From NCBI RefSeq assembly GCF_003047285.1, contig NZ_PZYX01000004.1:124001-188000 (forward strand): a DNA stretch of 64,000 bases. Direction: 5' to 3'. This document shows, piece after piece, positions 18,041 to 26,136 of this stretch. The position numbers and the translations under genes are program-made. Numbering within the stretch: position 1 is the first letter of the stretch; the number at the start of each line of letters is the position of its first letter. The notes under the pieces were generated by a model that saw only the letters and a program-made list of their open reading frames with translations, had not been told where the DNA came from and searched no databases. The stretch comes from Nocardioides allogilvus. Lineage in GTDB: Bacteria > Actinomycetota > Actinomycetes > Propionibacteriales > Nocardioidaceae.

Positions 18041-19447
18041 ATGCGCCGAACTGTCATTGCCGCGAGCGCGGCCCTGCTCACGGTCGCGCTGGCCGTCACC
18101 ACCGTGCAGACCGCCGATCCGACCGGGTCGCCGACCGCTGCCGCCGAGCTGGCCGGTGCGAGCTCGAGCGCCAGCGCGGCCCAGGTCGTCGCCTCGACCC
18201 CGGGTGACTTCACCGGTCTCGGCTTCGACCAGTGCGTCGCCCCGACCCAGGCCGCCATGGATGCGTGGATCAAGTCGTCGCCGTACCGCGCGGTCGGGAT
18301 CTACATCTCCGGGGACTCCCGCGCCTGTCGGGTCCAGCCCAACCTGTCACCCACCTGGGTCACGACGCAGGTGTCGCGTGGCTGGCGGCTCCTCCCGATC
18401 GCGCTCGGCCCGCAGGCCTCCTGCCTCGCGCGCTTCCCGCGCTACGACGACGACTTCAAGATCGACCCGAAGCCGGACGGCAGCTATGCGGCAGCCCGCG
18501 CGCAGGGCGTCGTCGAGGCCGACAAGAACGCCGCGGACGCGGCTGCGCTGGGCATCGGCCCGGGCAGCACGCTGTGGTACGACCTCGAGGCGTTCGACCT
18601 GGCCAACACCCACTGCCGGGAGTCCGCGCTGGCCTTCATCAGCTCGTGGGTCACCCGGACCAAGGAGCGCGGCTACGTCGCCGGGTTCTACTCCAGCGCG
18701 AGCTCGGGCATCAAGATGCTCGATGAGGCACGTCTGAAGCGACCCGGGGTCTTCGCGCTCCCGGACCGCATCTGGATCGCGCGCTGGGACGGCGTCGCCA
18801 ACACCTCGACGAGCTACATCGCCGAGGACGGGTGGCGGCCCGGCAACCGGATGAAGCAGTTCAAGGGCGGGCACAACGAGACGTGGGGTGGTGTCACGAT
18901 CAACATCGACACCAACTACCTCGACCTCAGCGGCCCCGGCACGACCACCCCGCCCCCGCCGGCGCCCGTCCCGACCGCCGCGCCCGAGACGCACTGCGGC
19001 GGCACCCGCATCGACTTCCCGACCTACTACACCCTGAAGCCGAAGGCAGCCAGCAAGACCCGCACCCTCGCGCTGCAGTGCCTGCTCAAGGAGAAGAGGC
19101 GGTACGCCGGACGGCTGGACGGCGACTACGACCGCGCGACCCGCAAGGCCGCTGGCGCATGGATGAAGTCGCGCGACTTCACTCCGACCCGCATCTGGCG
19201 CCGCAAGAACTGGGTCGCGCTGCTCGCCGGTCAGGAACGCCCGGTGCTGGGCGTCGGCGCCACGGGCCCCGTGGTCTCGCGGCTCCAGCGCGCCCTGAGC
19301 GCCGCGCGGCAGCGGGTCGAGGTGACCGGGACCTTCGACGAGGCCACCCGATCAGCTCTGGTCGCCTACCAGACCCGGGTCGGCGCGACCGCGACCGGCA
19401 CGACCGATGCGGCGACCTGGGCGAAGCTGGCCAAGGGTCGGTTCTGA
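18041..19447 (+). CDS. Secreted DUF1906 glycoside-hydrolase-like protein with peptidoglycan-binding domain
   Basis: A 468-residue exported protein. A signal peptide (MRRTVIAASAALLTVALAVT) precedes a DUF1906/Rv2525c-like TIM-barrel domain (about residues 58-285) opening with GLGFDQCVAPTQAAMDAW. It contains WYDLEAF, with acidic residues where glycosidases keep theirs, and GFYSSASSG. A Pro-rich linker leads to two C-terminal repeats of the peptidoglycan-binding-1 type, the second being LGVGATGPVVSRLQRALSAA to TGTTDAATWAKL. It probably acts on or anchors to the cell wall. The ATG has GGAG nine bases upstream. A TAGGGT -10 lies at 17990-17995, preceded by two GTGAC direct repeats ten bases apart (17966 and 17974 region); what might bind them is unknown. 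Confidence 0.85.
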   Translation: MRRTVIAASAALLTVALAVTTVQTADPTGSPTAAAELAGASSSASAAQVVASTPGDFTGLGFDQCVAPTQAAMDAWIKSSPYRAVGIYISGDSRACRVQPNLSPTWVTTQVSRGWRLLPIALGPQASCLARFPRYDDDFKIDPKPDGSYAAARAQGVVEADKNAADAAALGIGPGSTLWYDLEAFDLANTHCRESALAFISSWVTRTKERGYVAGFYSSASSGIKMLDEARLKRPGVFALPDRIWIARWDGVANTSTSYIAEDGWRPGNRMKQFKGGHNETWGGVTINIDTNYLDLSGPGTTTPPPPAPVPTAAPETHCGGTRIDFPTYYTLKPKAASKTRTLALQCLLKEKRRYAGRLDGDYDRATRKAAGAWMKSRDFTPTRIWRRKNWVALLAGQERPVLGVGATGPVVSRLQRALSAARQRVEVTGTFDEATRSALVAYQTRVGATATGTTDAATWAKLAKGRF

Positions 19448-19506
19448 CCCGAGCAACCGGGGTCTCGTGACGGGCCTTCGGCCCTCCTCAACCGCCGGCG
19501 AGACGG

Positions 19507-19956
19507 TCAGACGGGCGGGCCGACGGCCAGCGCAGCTGCAGTGAGTACGGCGACGGCCCCGACGAGCAGGGCAACGGCCAGGCGGTAGTGGCGCAGCAGC
19601 CAGCAGACGGCCCGTTGCAGGACGGTCGGGCTGTCCGGCCGCGAGAGCCAGTCGGTCCCGAGCAGGCCCCGGCGATCGGCGTACACCTCGAAGGGGAGGG
19701 TGGCGAACGGCGGGACGGCCGCGGCGAGGCCGAGCACGGAGCGCGGCAGCGACCAGCGCTGGTCGATCGCGACGATCACGGTCACCAGGCAGTAGGCGAT
19801 GAACACGACGCCGTGGACCATGCCGAAGATGCGGACACCCAGCTCAGTGGTCTCGGTGACGTACTTCAGGAACATGCCCGAGAGCAGCCCCGCCCACGTG
19901 ATCGCCTCGGCGACCGCGAGCGTGCGGAACAGGCTGCGCGGCGTCAGGCTCCTCAC
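19507..19956 (-). CDS. DUF3817 family membrane protein
   Basis: A 149-residue integral membrane protein of the DUF3817 family (often called YdzA-like), recognisable from [39 protein letters not shown] and the loop [11 protein letters not shown]. Three or four membrane helices are visible; an extra hydrophobic segment sits at the C-terminus ([18 protein letters not shown]). The GTG start overlaps the purQ stop codon (GTGA), so translation is coupled to the purine operon. Function unknown. The upstream open frame is purQ shadow. Confidence 0.85.
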   Translation of the reverse strand: MRSLTPRSLFRTLAVAEAITWAGLLSGMFLKYVTETTELGVRIFGMVHGVVFIAYCLVTVIVAIDQRWSLPRSVLGLAAAVPPFATLPFEVYADRRGLLGTDWLSRPDSPTVLQRAVCWLLRHYRLAVALLVGAVAVLTAAALAVGPPV

Positions 19957-20621
19957 GCGAACGTGGCGGCAGCGAGGGAGGTGAAGAACCCCAGCCCGTC
20001 GGTGCCGGGACCGCACAGGGCCTCGACGGCGTGCTCGGGGTGCGGCATCAGGCCGACGACGTTGCCACGCTCGTTGGAGATGCCCGCGATGTCACGCAGC
20101 GAGCCGTTGGGGTTGTCGTCGAGGTAGCGCGCGACGACGCGGCCCTCGCCCTCGAGCATGTCGAGGGTGGCCTCGTCGGCGACATAGCCGCCCTCACCGT
20201 TCTTGAGCACGATGGTGACCTCCTGGCCGGCGGTGTAGGCCGAGGTCCAGGGGGTGTCGACCCGCTCGATGCGCAGTCGCTGGTCGACGCAGTTGAACTT
20301 GCGGTGGTCGTTGCGGATCAGCGCGCCGGGCAGCAAGTGGGACTCGCAGAGGATCTGGAAGCCGTTGCAGATGCCGAGGACGGGCATGCCCTTGGCTGCC
20401 GCCTCGATCACCTCGGTCATCACCGGGGCGAAGCGCGAGATGGCGCCGCAGCGGAGGTAGTCGCCGTACGAGAAGCCACCGGGCAGCACGACCGCGTCGA
20501 CGCCCTGGAGGTCGTGGTCGCCGTGCCACAGGGCGACGGCCTCGTTGCCGCCGAACGTGACGGCGCGGCGCGCGTCGACGTCGTCGAGCGAGCCGGGGAA
20601 CGTGACGACGCCGATCTTCAT
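19953..20621 (-). CDS. purQ: Phosphoribosylformylglycinamidine synthase, glutaminase subunit
   Basis: Class I glutamine amidotransferase that supplies ammonia to PurL. At 222 residues it has normal length. The nucleophile is Cys85 in [13 protein letters not shown], and the catalytic His/Glu pair lies in [11 protein letters not shown]. The N-terminus [14 protein letters not shown] and [14 protein letters not shown] are family-typical. The start overlaps the purS stop codon (ATGA), and the DUF3817 gene overlaps its own stop, giving a tightly coupled purS-purQ-DUF3817 operon. Confidence 0.97.
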   Translation of the reverse strand: MKIGVVTFPGSLDDVDARRAVTFGGNEAVALWHGDHDLQGVDAVVLPGGFSYGDYLRCGAISRFAPVMTEVIEAAAKGMPVLGICNGFQILCESHLLPGALIRNDHRKFNCVDQRLRIERVDTPWTSAYTAGQEVTIVLKNGEGGYVADEATLDMLEGEGRVVARYLDDNPNGSLRDIAGISNERGNVVGLMPHPEHAVEALCGPGTDGLGFFTSLAAATFA

Positions 20622-20860
20622 GCGGTCCGGACCTCGAAGTCCTCGATCACCGGGTTGGACAGCAGGGTCTCGGCCATCTGCTGGACCTCGGCGAGCGACT
20701 CGGGGGTCGCGTCTCCCTCGATCTCGACCTCGAACCGCTTGCCCTGGCGGACCTCCACGACGCCGGCGAAGCCGAGGCGCGGCAGCGCACGGAGCACAGC
20801 CTTGCCCTGGGGGTCGAGGATCTCGGGCTTGGGCATGACATCGACCACGTAACGGGCCAC
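20618..20860 (-). CDS. purS: Phosphoribosylformylglycinamidine synthase subunit PurS
   Basis: An 80-residue bridging subunit that holds PurL and PurQ together for ammonia channelling. Family features are [22 protein letters not shown] and [11 protein letters not shown]. The GTG start has AGGAG six bases upstream. A TAGGAT -10 element lies 35 bases before the start codon, so this operon has a short leader, unlike purF and purL. Confidence 0.95.
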   Translation of the reverse strand: MARYVVDVMPKPEILDPQGKAVLRALPRLGFAGVVEVRQGKRFEVEIEGDATPESLAEVQQMAETLLSNPVIEDFEVRTA

Positions 20861-20894
20861 GGGCGCTCCTGGGCTTCGGGGGATTGCAGGGGCG

Positions 20895-20900
20895 ATCCTA
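20895..20900 (-). promoter_or_regulatory. purS operon -10 element
   Basis: TAGGAT sits in the context CGCCGATAGGATCG. The same 14 bases occur just before purD, suggesting a shared promoter type for the two operons. No obvious -35 element. Confidence 0.5.
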
Positions 20901-20943
20901 TCGGCGTCCCCCGCGCGCCCGAGACCTGACCTCTCCCCTGGGC

Positions 20944-21129
20944 TCAGGCCCGCGGTCGCGCCGCCACGATCAGCAGCGCCACGCCGAGCCCGGCCACGAC
21001 CGGGCCGATCATCGCCCAGGTGTCGACGCCGGTCATCGGGCTGCCCTTGAGGTAGCCGAGGCCCTGGAAGGTCCAGACAGCACCGACGATCGTGAGCAGG
21101 CCGCCGAGGACGAACAGGAGGGGCTTCAC
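20944..21129 (-). CDS. Small two-helix membrane protein
   Basis: A 61-residue protein with two hydrophobic segments (LLFVLGGLLTIVGAVWTFQG and WAMIGPVVAGLGVALLIVAA) joined by a short loop (LKGSPMTGVDT). Such small proteins are common in actinobacteria and have no known function. The GTG start overlaps the acyl-CoA ligase stop codon (GTGA), so it is coupled to that gene. No homologue with a known role comes to mind. Confidence 0.75.
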   Translation of the reverse strand: MKPLLFVLGGLLTIVGAVWTFQGLGYLKGSPMTGVDTWAMIGPVVAGLGVALLIVAARPRA

Positions 21130-22682
21130 GAGAGCTCGCGCTTGAGGATCTTGCCGGTCGCGGTCATCGGCAGCTCGTCGACGAACTCCACGATGCGGGG
21201 GTACTTGTAGCCAGCCATCTGCTCCTTGGCCCAGGCGACGAGCTCGTCCTCGGTCAGCTCGACCTCCTTGTTGCGGATGACGACGGCCTTGATCTCCTCG
21301 CCGTGGCTGTCGTGCGGGACACCGATCACGGCGGCCAGGCTGACGCCGGGATGGGTCAGCAGCACTTCCTCGATCTCGCGCGGATAGACGTTGAAGCCGC
21401 CGCGGATGATCATGTCCTTCGAGCGGTCGACGATGTAGTAGAAGCCGTCGTCGTCCTTGCGCCCCAGGTCGCCGGAGCGGAACCACCCGTCCTGGATCGC
21501 GTCCGTCGTCGCGTCGGGGCGGTTGTAGTAGCCCTTCATGATGTTCGGGCCCTTGATCGCGATCTCACCGATCTCGCCCTCGGCGTCGGACCACTCGCCC
21601 GGCTCGGGATTGATCAGCTTCATCTCGACTCCCGGGATCGGGGTCCCGATCGAGCCCACGCGCACCGCTTCGCCGTACGGCGAGAAGCTGGCGACCGGGG
21701 AGGTCTCGGAGAGGCCGTAGCCCTCGAGGATCGTGACGCCGAAGCGCCGCTCGAAGTCCTTGTGGACCTCCACCGGCAGGGCCGATCCGCCGGCGGCCGC
21801 GACGCGGAGGTTGGCCGCGAGCTCGGCGACGTCGACACCGGAGTCGTCGAGCGCCCCGAGCAGGCCCCAGTACATCGTCGGCACCCCCGCGAAGAACGTG
21901 ACCTTCTCCTTGGCCATCGTCTTCAGGGCCGCGTCGGCCTCGAACCGCGGCAGCATGACGACGGTGCCACCGAAGGCGAAGCCGCCGTTCATGATCACGG
22001 TCTGGCCGAAGGAGTGGAACAGCGGCAGCACGCAGAGGTAGGTGTCGGGGCGGTCGGCGGAGGCGCCGAAGAGCGCGTCCCCGGCGAGCGCGTTGGAGAC
22101 CATGTTGCGGTGGCGCAGCTCGGCGCCCTTGGGCTGGCCCGTGGTGCCGGAGGTGTAGAGGATGACGGCGGTGTCGTCGTCGCTGACCTCGACCGTCTCG
22201 AACGTCGGCGGCTGGGCGCCCATGCCCTGGCCGAGCGTCTCGGTGCCCTCGATCGGCGAGGCGGCCGCCGGGTCGACGGTGATCATGAAGAAGTGCTCGC
22301 AGGAGTCGGTCTGCTCGAAGCCAGCGTGTCCCTCCGCGCCGATCGCCAGCTCCGGGGTGCCCTGGAAGCAGAAGTAGGCCTTCGCGTCGGAGTCGGCGAG
22401 GTGGTAGGCCACCTCGCGCCCCTTGAGCAGCACGTTGAGGGGCACCACGGTCGCCCCGGCCTTGAGGATGCCGTAGTAGACGATCGGGAAGAACGGCAGG
22501 TTGGGACAGCTGATCGCGACCTTGTCCCCCGGCTCGATGCCGCGTGAGACGAGCAGGTTGGCGACCTGGTTGGCGGCGCCGTTGACCTGCGCGTAGGTCA
22601 GGCGGACATCACCCAGCACGACCGCTTCCCGGTCGGCGTAGGTGGTCGCAGAGTTCTCGAGCAGCGAGGCGAGGGATGGCAT
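21126..22682 (-). CDS. Long-chain fatty acid--CoA ligase (AMP-binding)
   Basis: Acyl-CoA synthetase of the ANL superfamily, 518 residues: acyl adenylation with ATP, then thioester formation with CoA. The P-loop-like motif is ILYTSGTTGQPKGAELRH. Other core motifs are LPLFHSFGQT, EGYGLSETSP, WFRSGDLGRKDDDGFYYIVD, and the C-terminal hinge and catalytic lysine in ELPMTATGKILKREL. Substrate chain length cannot be fixed. The ATG follows TAGGTT by seven bases without a Shine-Dalgarno sequence, so the mRNA is probably leaderless. A CRP-like inverted repeat precedes the promoter. The TetR gene lies just upstream on the same strand. Confidence 0.92.
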   Translation of the reverse strand: MPSLASLLENSATTYADREAVVLGDVRLTYAQVNGAANQVANLLVSRGIEPGDKVAISCPNLPFFPIVYYGILKAGATVVPLNVLLKGREVAYHLADSDAKAYFCFQGTPELAIGAEGHAGFEQTDSCEHFFMITVDPAAASPIEGTETLGQGMGAQPPTFETVEVSDDDTAVILYTSGTTGQPKGAELRHRNMVSNALAGDALFGASADRPDTYLCVLPLFHSFGQTVIMNGGFAFGGTVVMLPRFEADAALKTMAKEKVTFFAGVPTMYWGLLGALDDSGVDVAELAANLRVAAAGGSALPVEVHKDFERRFGVTILEGYGLSETSPVASFSPYGEAVRVGSIGTPIPGVEMKLINPEPGEWSDAEGEIGEIAIKGPNIMKGYYNRPDATTDAIQDGWFRSGDLGRKDDDGFYYIVDRSKDMIIRGGFNVYPREIEEVLLTHPGVSLAAVIGVPHDSHGEEIKAVVIRNKEVELTEDELVAWAKEQMAGYKYPRIVEFVDELPMTATGKILKRELS

Positions 22683-22689
22683 GGGCGCA

Positions 22690-22719
22690 AACCTACCCAG
22701 TCCTCGTGACCCCCGTCAC
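22690..22719 (-). promoter_or_regulatory. CRP/GlxR-like box and -10 element of the acyl-CoA ligase gene
   Basis: GTGAC-GGGG-GTCAC (22706-22719) stands ten bases upstream of TAGGTT (22690-22695), which is seven bases from the ATG. The same box-to--10 spacing occurs before the DUF3311 gene. The box overlaps the TetR stop codon. Confidence 0.45.
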
Positions 22720-23342
22720 CCGGCCAGGAGCAGGTTGGGCAGGGTGTCGGTCCACCAGTCGACGACCTGGTCGTGCGACCAGCCACGCTCGGTGGTCAAC
22801 AGGTGGTAGGTGCTGTCGCCGAGCACGGTGAGGAGCACGTCGGTGGCGGTCCTCGGCGTCAGCCCGTCGCGCAGGGCGCCCTTGCCCGCGAGCATGTCGA
22901 CCACCTGACGGAAGCCGTCCTCCCGCAGCTGCTCGTGGGACAGGTGCGTACGGCGTACTTCATCATCCGTGAGGGCAGCGGCCCGCAGCACCTCGGCCAG
23001 ACCGGCCGCCCTGGCGAAGATGTCGGCGGACCCACGCACGAAGATCCGCAGGCTCTCGGCGGCGTCGGGCTCGGCCAGCATGGCCGCGAACCACGGCATC
23101 AGCTGCGGCGCGGTCGGCGCCTCCTCGCCCATCACGGCGGTGTCGATGGCCGCGCTGATCAGCGCCGACTTGTTGCTGAAGACGAAGTAGACGGTCTGCG
23201 GCGCGACACCGGCACGCTTGGCGATCGCCGTCACGGTAGCGCCGTGGAACCCCTGCTCGACGAACTCGGCATGCGCGGCGCGGACGATCGCGCGTCGCGT
23301 CGCTGCTGCCTTCTCCCGGCGGGAGCTCTTGATCTGGCTCAT
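22716..23342 (-). CDS. TetR family transcriptional regulator
   Basis: A 208-residue repressor. The N-terminal helix-turn-helix has RRAIVRAAHAEFVEQGFHGA, then VTAIAKRAGVAPQTVYFVFS with the conserved K in NKSALI. The C-terminal ligand-binding domain is unassigned. I prefer the ATG at 23342 (GGTGG eight bases upstream) to the GTG four codons earlier. It is divergent from a membrane-protein gene, and a perfect 17-base palindrome lies between them inside a sigma-70-type promoter, the usual position for a TetR operator. Self-regulation and repression of the membrane protein are inferred. It may also act on the acyl-CoA ligase downstream. Confidence 0.9.
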   Translation of the reverse strand: MSQIKSSRREKAAATRRAIVRAAHAEFVEQGFHGATVTAIAKRAGVAPQTVYFVFSNKSALISAAIDTAVMGEEAPTAPQLMPWFAAMLAEPDAAESLRIFVRGSADIFARAAGLAEVLRAAALTDDEVRRTHLSHEQLREDGFRQVVDMLAGKGALRDGLTPRTATDVLLTVLGDSTYHLLTTERGWSHDQVVDWWTDTLPNLLLAG

Positions 23343-23367
23343 GTGGGGAGCCACCCTAATAAAGCCG

Positions 23368-23396
23368 TTGACTAGAGTGTCACTCTAGCGTAGAAC
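23368..23396 (+). promoter_or_regulatory. Promoter of the membrane-protein gene with palindromic TetR operator
   Basis: TTGACT (23368-23373) and TAGAAC (23391-23396) are separated by exactly 17 bases. The perfect palindrome CTAGAGTG-T-CACTCTAG (23372-23388) fills the spacer, so a bound dimer would block RNA polymerase. It lies 30 bases from the TetR start codon. Confidence 0.7.
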
Positions 23397-23441
23397 TCAA
23401 GTCATCTGGTCCACGCTCAAGGAGCACTCAAGGAGATCGAG

Positions 23442-24071
23442 ATGACAACCACCGCACTGGCACCGACCGGCACCACCTCACGCACCCGCATGGTCGGACT
23501 GGCCTGCCTCCTCGCGGGCCTCCTCGGCGCGGCCGGTGGGCTCTACCTCGCGCTCCGCACGCCGCTCGTCGCCGAGGACATGTGGACCTACCCGCAGCGC
23601 GCGGGTGGAGAGTTCGCGACCACCCAGACGATGTTCGCGCTCACCCACGTGGGCATGTTCCTGGGCCTGCTCGCCCTCGGGTGGTGCGGCGCCGTCCCAC
23701 CCAGCCGCTGGGCACGGATCGCCCGTGTCGTCGCGCTGGCGGGCATGGCGCTGCTGGCGGTCAACGAGCTCGTGGCGATCAGCGTGGCCGGCGAGCCCTC
23801 CGACTCGGCGAGCGCGGGCAACGTCGGCGCCGTCTACGGCGTCGCGACCCTCATGATCGCGCTCGGCATGATCGTCGCGGGCGTGGCGGCGATCCGCGGC
23901 GGCGCCTGGAGCGGCTGGCAGCAGTGGCTTCCCCTCGTTGTGGGGGCCTGGCTGATCGTCCCGACGATGCCGGCACTGTTCCTCGAGGGTGACGCCGCAC
24001 GGCTCGCGCTCGGTGGGTGGTCCCTGCTCTTCGCCCTCCTCGGCTGGGTGCTCTGGCGAGACGAGGCCTGA
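23442..24071 (+). CDS. Membrane protein under TetR control
   Basis: A 209-residue integral membrane protein with about six hydrophobic segments: near residues 17-38 (LACLLAGLLGAAGGLYLAL), 63-82, 90-110, 125-148, 160-180 and 185-205. No transporter signature is recognisable. The ATG has AAGGAG seven bases upstream; a second CAAGGAG lies just before it. Placement opposite a TetR regulator with an operator in its promoter suggests a role in stress or small-molecule response. DoxX- or DUF-type membrane families are possible but not shown. Confidence 0.75.
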   Translation: MTTTALAPTGTTSRTRMVGLACLLAGLLGAAGGLYLALRTPLVAEDMWTYPQRAGGEFATTQTMFALTHVGMFLGLLALGWCGAVPPSRWARIARVVALAGMALLAVNELVAISVAGEPSDSASAGNVGAVYGVATLMIALGMIVAGVAAIRGGAWSGWQQWLPLVVGAWLIVPTMPALFLEGDAARLALGGWSLLFALLGWVLWRDEA

Positions 24072-24098
24072 GGTCGGCCGCCACGGCTCCGGCCTGAC

Positions 24099-24536
24099 TC
24101 AGCTTCGGCGGTCCAGGATGCGTGCGGCCTTGCGCAGGTCGGCACCGATCGCGAGCCCGGCCAGCCGTCCGGCGAGCGCCGCGGGCGCGGCGTACGCGTG
24201 TCGACCCGAGATCTCGCCCTCGGCGACCACGCGGCAGCCCGCCGCGCGCTCCTCGAAGGTCAGCACCAGGGTCGCGGCGATGCCGAGCCAGGTGCCGACC
24301 TCGGCCCAGACCTCCGGTCGCTCGAAGCGGGTGATCTCCATCCGCGGACGCACCCCGACCATCGTGGTCTCGCGCCAGGCCATCCCGAGGTGTGGCTCGG
24401 CGTCCCGGTCGGCCAGGGTCACCGAGAGCAGGGAGGACTGCCACTCCGGCCGGTTGCGCGGGTCTCCGAGATAGTCGAAGACGACCTCGCGCTGTACGGC
24501 GAAGTCGACTGTCGCGCGGAAGCGGCGTGGCCTCAG
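24099..24536 (-). CDS. SRPBCC family protein, probable CTG start
   Basis: A 145-residue START/Bet v1-like lipid-binding fold protein. The frame reads RRFRATVDFAVQREVVFDYL, then GDPRNRPEWQSSLLSVTLAD, TTMVGVRPRMEITRFERPE and GCRVVAEGEISGR: the strand-helix pattern of polyketide cyclase/SRPBCC proteins, including the usual V-F-DYL-DPRNRPEW opening. The first ATG/GTG in frame (24422) would cut off the first 38 residues, which are clearly part of the fold. No ATG, GTG or TTG exists between the in-frame stop and that region. A CTG that overlaps the purC stop codon (CTGA) gives a full-length product and matches the NTGA coupling seen elsewhere here. Confidence 0.7.
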   Translation of the reverse strand: MRPRRFRATVDFAVQREVVFDYLGDPRNRPEWQSSLLSVTLADRDAEPHLGMAWRETTMVGVRPRMEITRFERPEVWAEVGTWLGIAATLVLTFEERAAGCRVVAEGEISGRHAYAAPAALAGRLAGLAIGADLRKAARILDRRS

Positions 24537-25429
24537 AACGTCTCACCCGTGAGCAGCTCGTAGGCCTCGACGTACCTCGCGCGGGTGCGCTCGACGACCT
24601 CGGTCGGCAGCTCCGGCGGGGCCTCGCCGCTGGTGCGGTCCCAGCCGGACGCGTCGCTGGTGAGCCAGTCGCGCACGATCTGCTTATCGTAGGACTCCTG
24701 CGCGCGACCGGGCTGCCAGTCGGCGGCCGGCCAGAAGCGGCTGGAGTCGGGGGTCAGCACCTCGTCGGCGAGCACCGTGGTGCCGTCGGGGCGCGACCCG
24801 AACTCGAGCTTGGTGTCGGCCAGGATGATGCCGCGGGTGCGGGCCAGCTCGTGGGCGTGGCCGTAGACGGCCATCGTCAGCGTGCGCAGCTCGGCGGCCT
24901 CGTCGTCGCCGACGGCCTCGACGACCGCTTCGTAGGAGACGTTCTCGTCGTGGTCACCGACGGCGGCCTTCGTCGCCGGGGTGAAGATCGGCTCGGGCAG
25001 GCGGGACCCGTCCTGCAGGCCGGTGGGCAGGGTGATGCCGCAGACCTCGCCGGTGCGGCGGTAGTCGAGCAGGCCCGAGCCGGTGAGGTAGCCACGGGCC
25101 ACGCACTCGACGGGGAACATGTCGAGGGACTCGCAGATCACGGCGCGACCGGCGACCTCGGCGGGCACGTCGGTGGAGACGACGTGGTGGGGGATCAGGT
25201 CCTTGAGCTGGTCGAACCACCACAGCGACATCCGGGTCAGGATCTCGCCCTTGTCGGGGATCGTGGTGTCGAGGACGAAGTCGTAGGCCGACATCCGGTC
25301 GCTCGCGACCATCAGCAGGCGACCGGCGTGCTCCCCGCCGTCGACGCGGTAGAGGTCGCGGACCTTGCCGGAGTGCAGGTGGGTGGTGCCTGCGATGGCG
25401 GGTGCGTCAGGGATGTTGAAGTCGGCCAC
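24533..25429 (-). CDS. purC: Phosphoribosylaminoimidazole-succinocarboxamide synthase
   Basis: Step 8 of purine synthesis: CAIR plus aspartate and ATP give SAICAR. At 298 residues it is of the longer, fungal/actinobacterial type. Signatures are THLHSGKVRDLYRVD, LLMVASDRMSAYDFVLDTTI, MFPVECVARGYLTGSG, GIILADTKLEFG and DEVLTPDSSRFWPA. The GTG start follows TAGGCT by seven bases, so it is probably leaderless like purF and purL. The stop codon overlaps the start of the SRPBCC gene. Confidence 0.97.
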   Translation of the reverse strand: MADFNIPDAPAIAGTTHLHSGKVRDLYRVDGGEHAGRLLMVASDRMSAYDFVLDTTIPDKGEILTRMSLWWFDQLKDLIPHHVVSTDVPAEVAGRAVICESLDMFPVECVARGYLTGSGLLDYRRTGEVCGITLPTGLQDGSRLPEPIFTPATKAAVGDHDENVSYEAVVEAVGDDEAAELRTLTMAVYGHAHELARTRGIILADTKLEFGSRPDGTTVLADEVLTPDSSRFWPAADWQPGRAQESYDKQIVRDWLTSDASGWDRTSGEAPPELPTEVVERTRARYVEAYELLTGETF

Positions 25430-25436
25430 GGGGGCG

Positions 25437-25442
25437 AGCCTA
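25437..25442 (-). promoter_or_regulatory. purC -10 element, leaderless promoter
   Basis: TAGGCT is followed by CGCCCCC and the GTG start codon. It has the same geometry as purF and purL, although the spacer sequence differs. Confidence 0.5.
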
Positions 25443-25451
25443 GTGGCCCTT

Positions 25452-25491
25452 GATCTCGATACGCTCGCTGCGCTCGCTGCTCAATCAGCGG
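25452..25491. repeat. Dispersed GC-rich repeat (REP-like), copy 1
   Basis: Core GATCTCGATACGCTCGCTG, then CGCTCGCTGCTCAATCAGCG. This is the long form of a family also found at 29825, 44193 and 45784. The stop codon of the adjacent monooxygenase-like gene (25485-25487) lies inside it. Confidence 0.75.
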
Positions 25492-26039
25492 GAGGCGTGC
25501 AGCCACCACGACATCTTGCGAGTGATCCACGGCAGGAAGAGGTAGGTCATCAGCGGCGTCATCACCAGCACCGAGATCAGCACCCGCAACGGCAGGGCGA
25601 GGTCGGCGATGGTCTGCGACACCACGTAGTTCGACGCCAGGCTCAGCGGGAAGAACACCAGGAAGATGACGACCATCTGCTTCCACCGCGGCGGCGCCGA
25701 CGGTGCCGCGCTCAGCGCCTCGACCGCGGCAGGCTCGTCGAACCAGCCCTCGATACCTGTACGTCGCTCGACCCGCGTCGCCTCGATCCGACCCTGGGCG
25801 GCCTCCAGCCACCACGCGCGCTGCGGGCTGGCCTCCCAGACGGCCAGCGCCTCGGAGCTGGCGAAGCGGTAGAGCATGTGCCACTCCGAGGAGTCCTCCG
25901 ACGGCCGGACCCAGCCGCTGCCGAGGAAGCCGTCGAAGCGCTCGGCCAGCGACGTACCGGCCTGGACCCACGCGAGCATCTCGCTCGACTGGGACGGGTC
26001 GACGTGACGCGTGACGGACGTGGTGACGGGGGCGGACAT
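25485..26039 (-). CDS. Antibiotic biosynthesis monooxygenase-domain membrane protein
   Basis: A 184-residue protein with an N-terminal ABM-type dimeric alpha/beta barrel domain (VTTSVTRHVDPSQSSEMLAW to FASSEALAVWEASPQRAWWL, about residues 3-85), followed by two membrane helices (MVVIFLVFFPLSLASNYVVS and LPLRVLISVLVMTPLMTYLF). This domain-plus-helices layout is common in bacteria; it has no firm function beyond possible redox or monooxygenase chemistry. ATG at 26039 is preferred to one three codons earlier (26048). The terminal codon and stop lie within a dispersed repeat. Confidence 0.75.
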   Translation of the reverse strand: MSAPVTTSVTRHVDPSQSSEMLAWVQAGTSLAERFDGFLGSGWVRPSEDSSEWHMLYRFASSEALAVWEASPQRAWWLEAAQGRIEATRVERRTGIEGWFDEPAAVEALSAAPSAPPRWKQMVVIFLVFFPLSLASNYVVSQTIADLALPLRVLISVLVMTPLMTYLFLPWITRKMSWWLHASR

Positions 26040-26136
26040 GCTCGCCATTGTCCGTCGTGCGGGCCGCCGGCGCCGAACCGAGGACGACGAGATGAGGGCC
26101 ACGTCCCCCGTGGACGTGGCCCTCATCCGCGTCGGC

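Noticed and set aside
19472..19484. GGGCC-TTC-GGCCC hairpin after the DUF1906 gene
   Set aside because: Only five pairs; too weak in this GC context to call a terminator.
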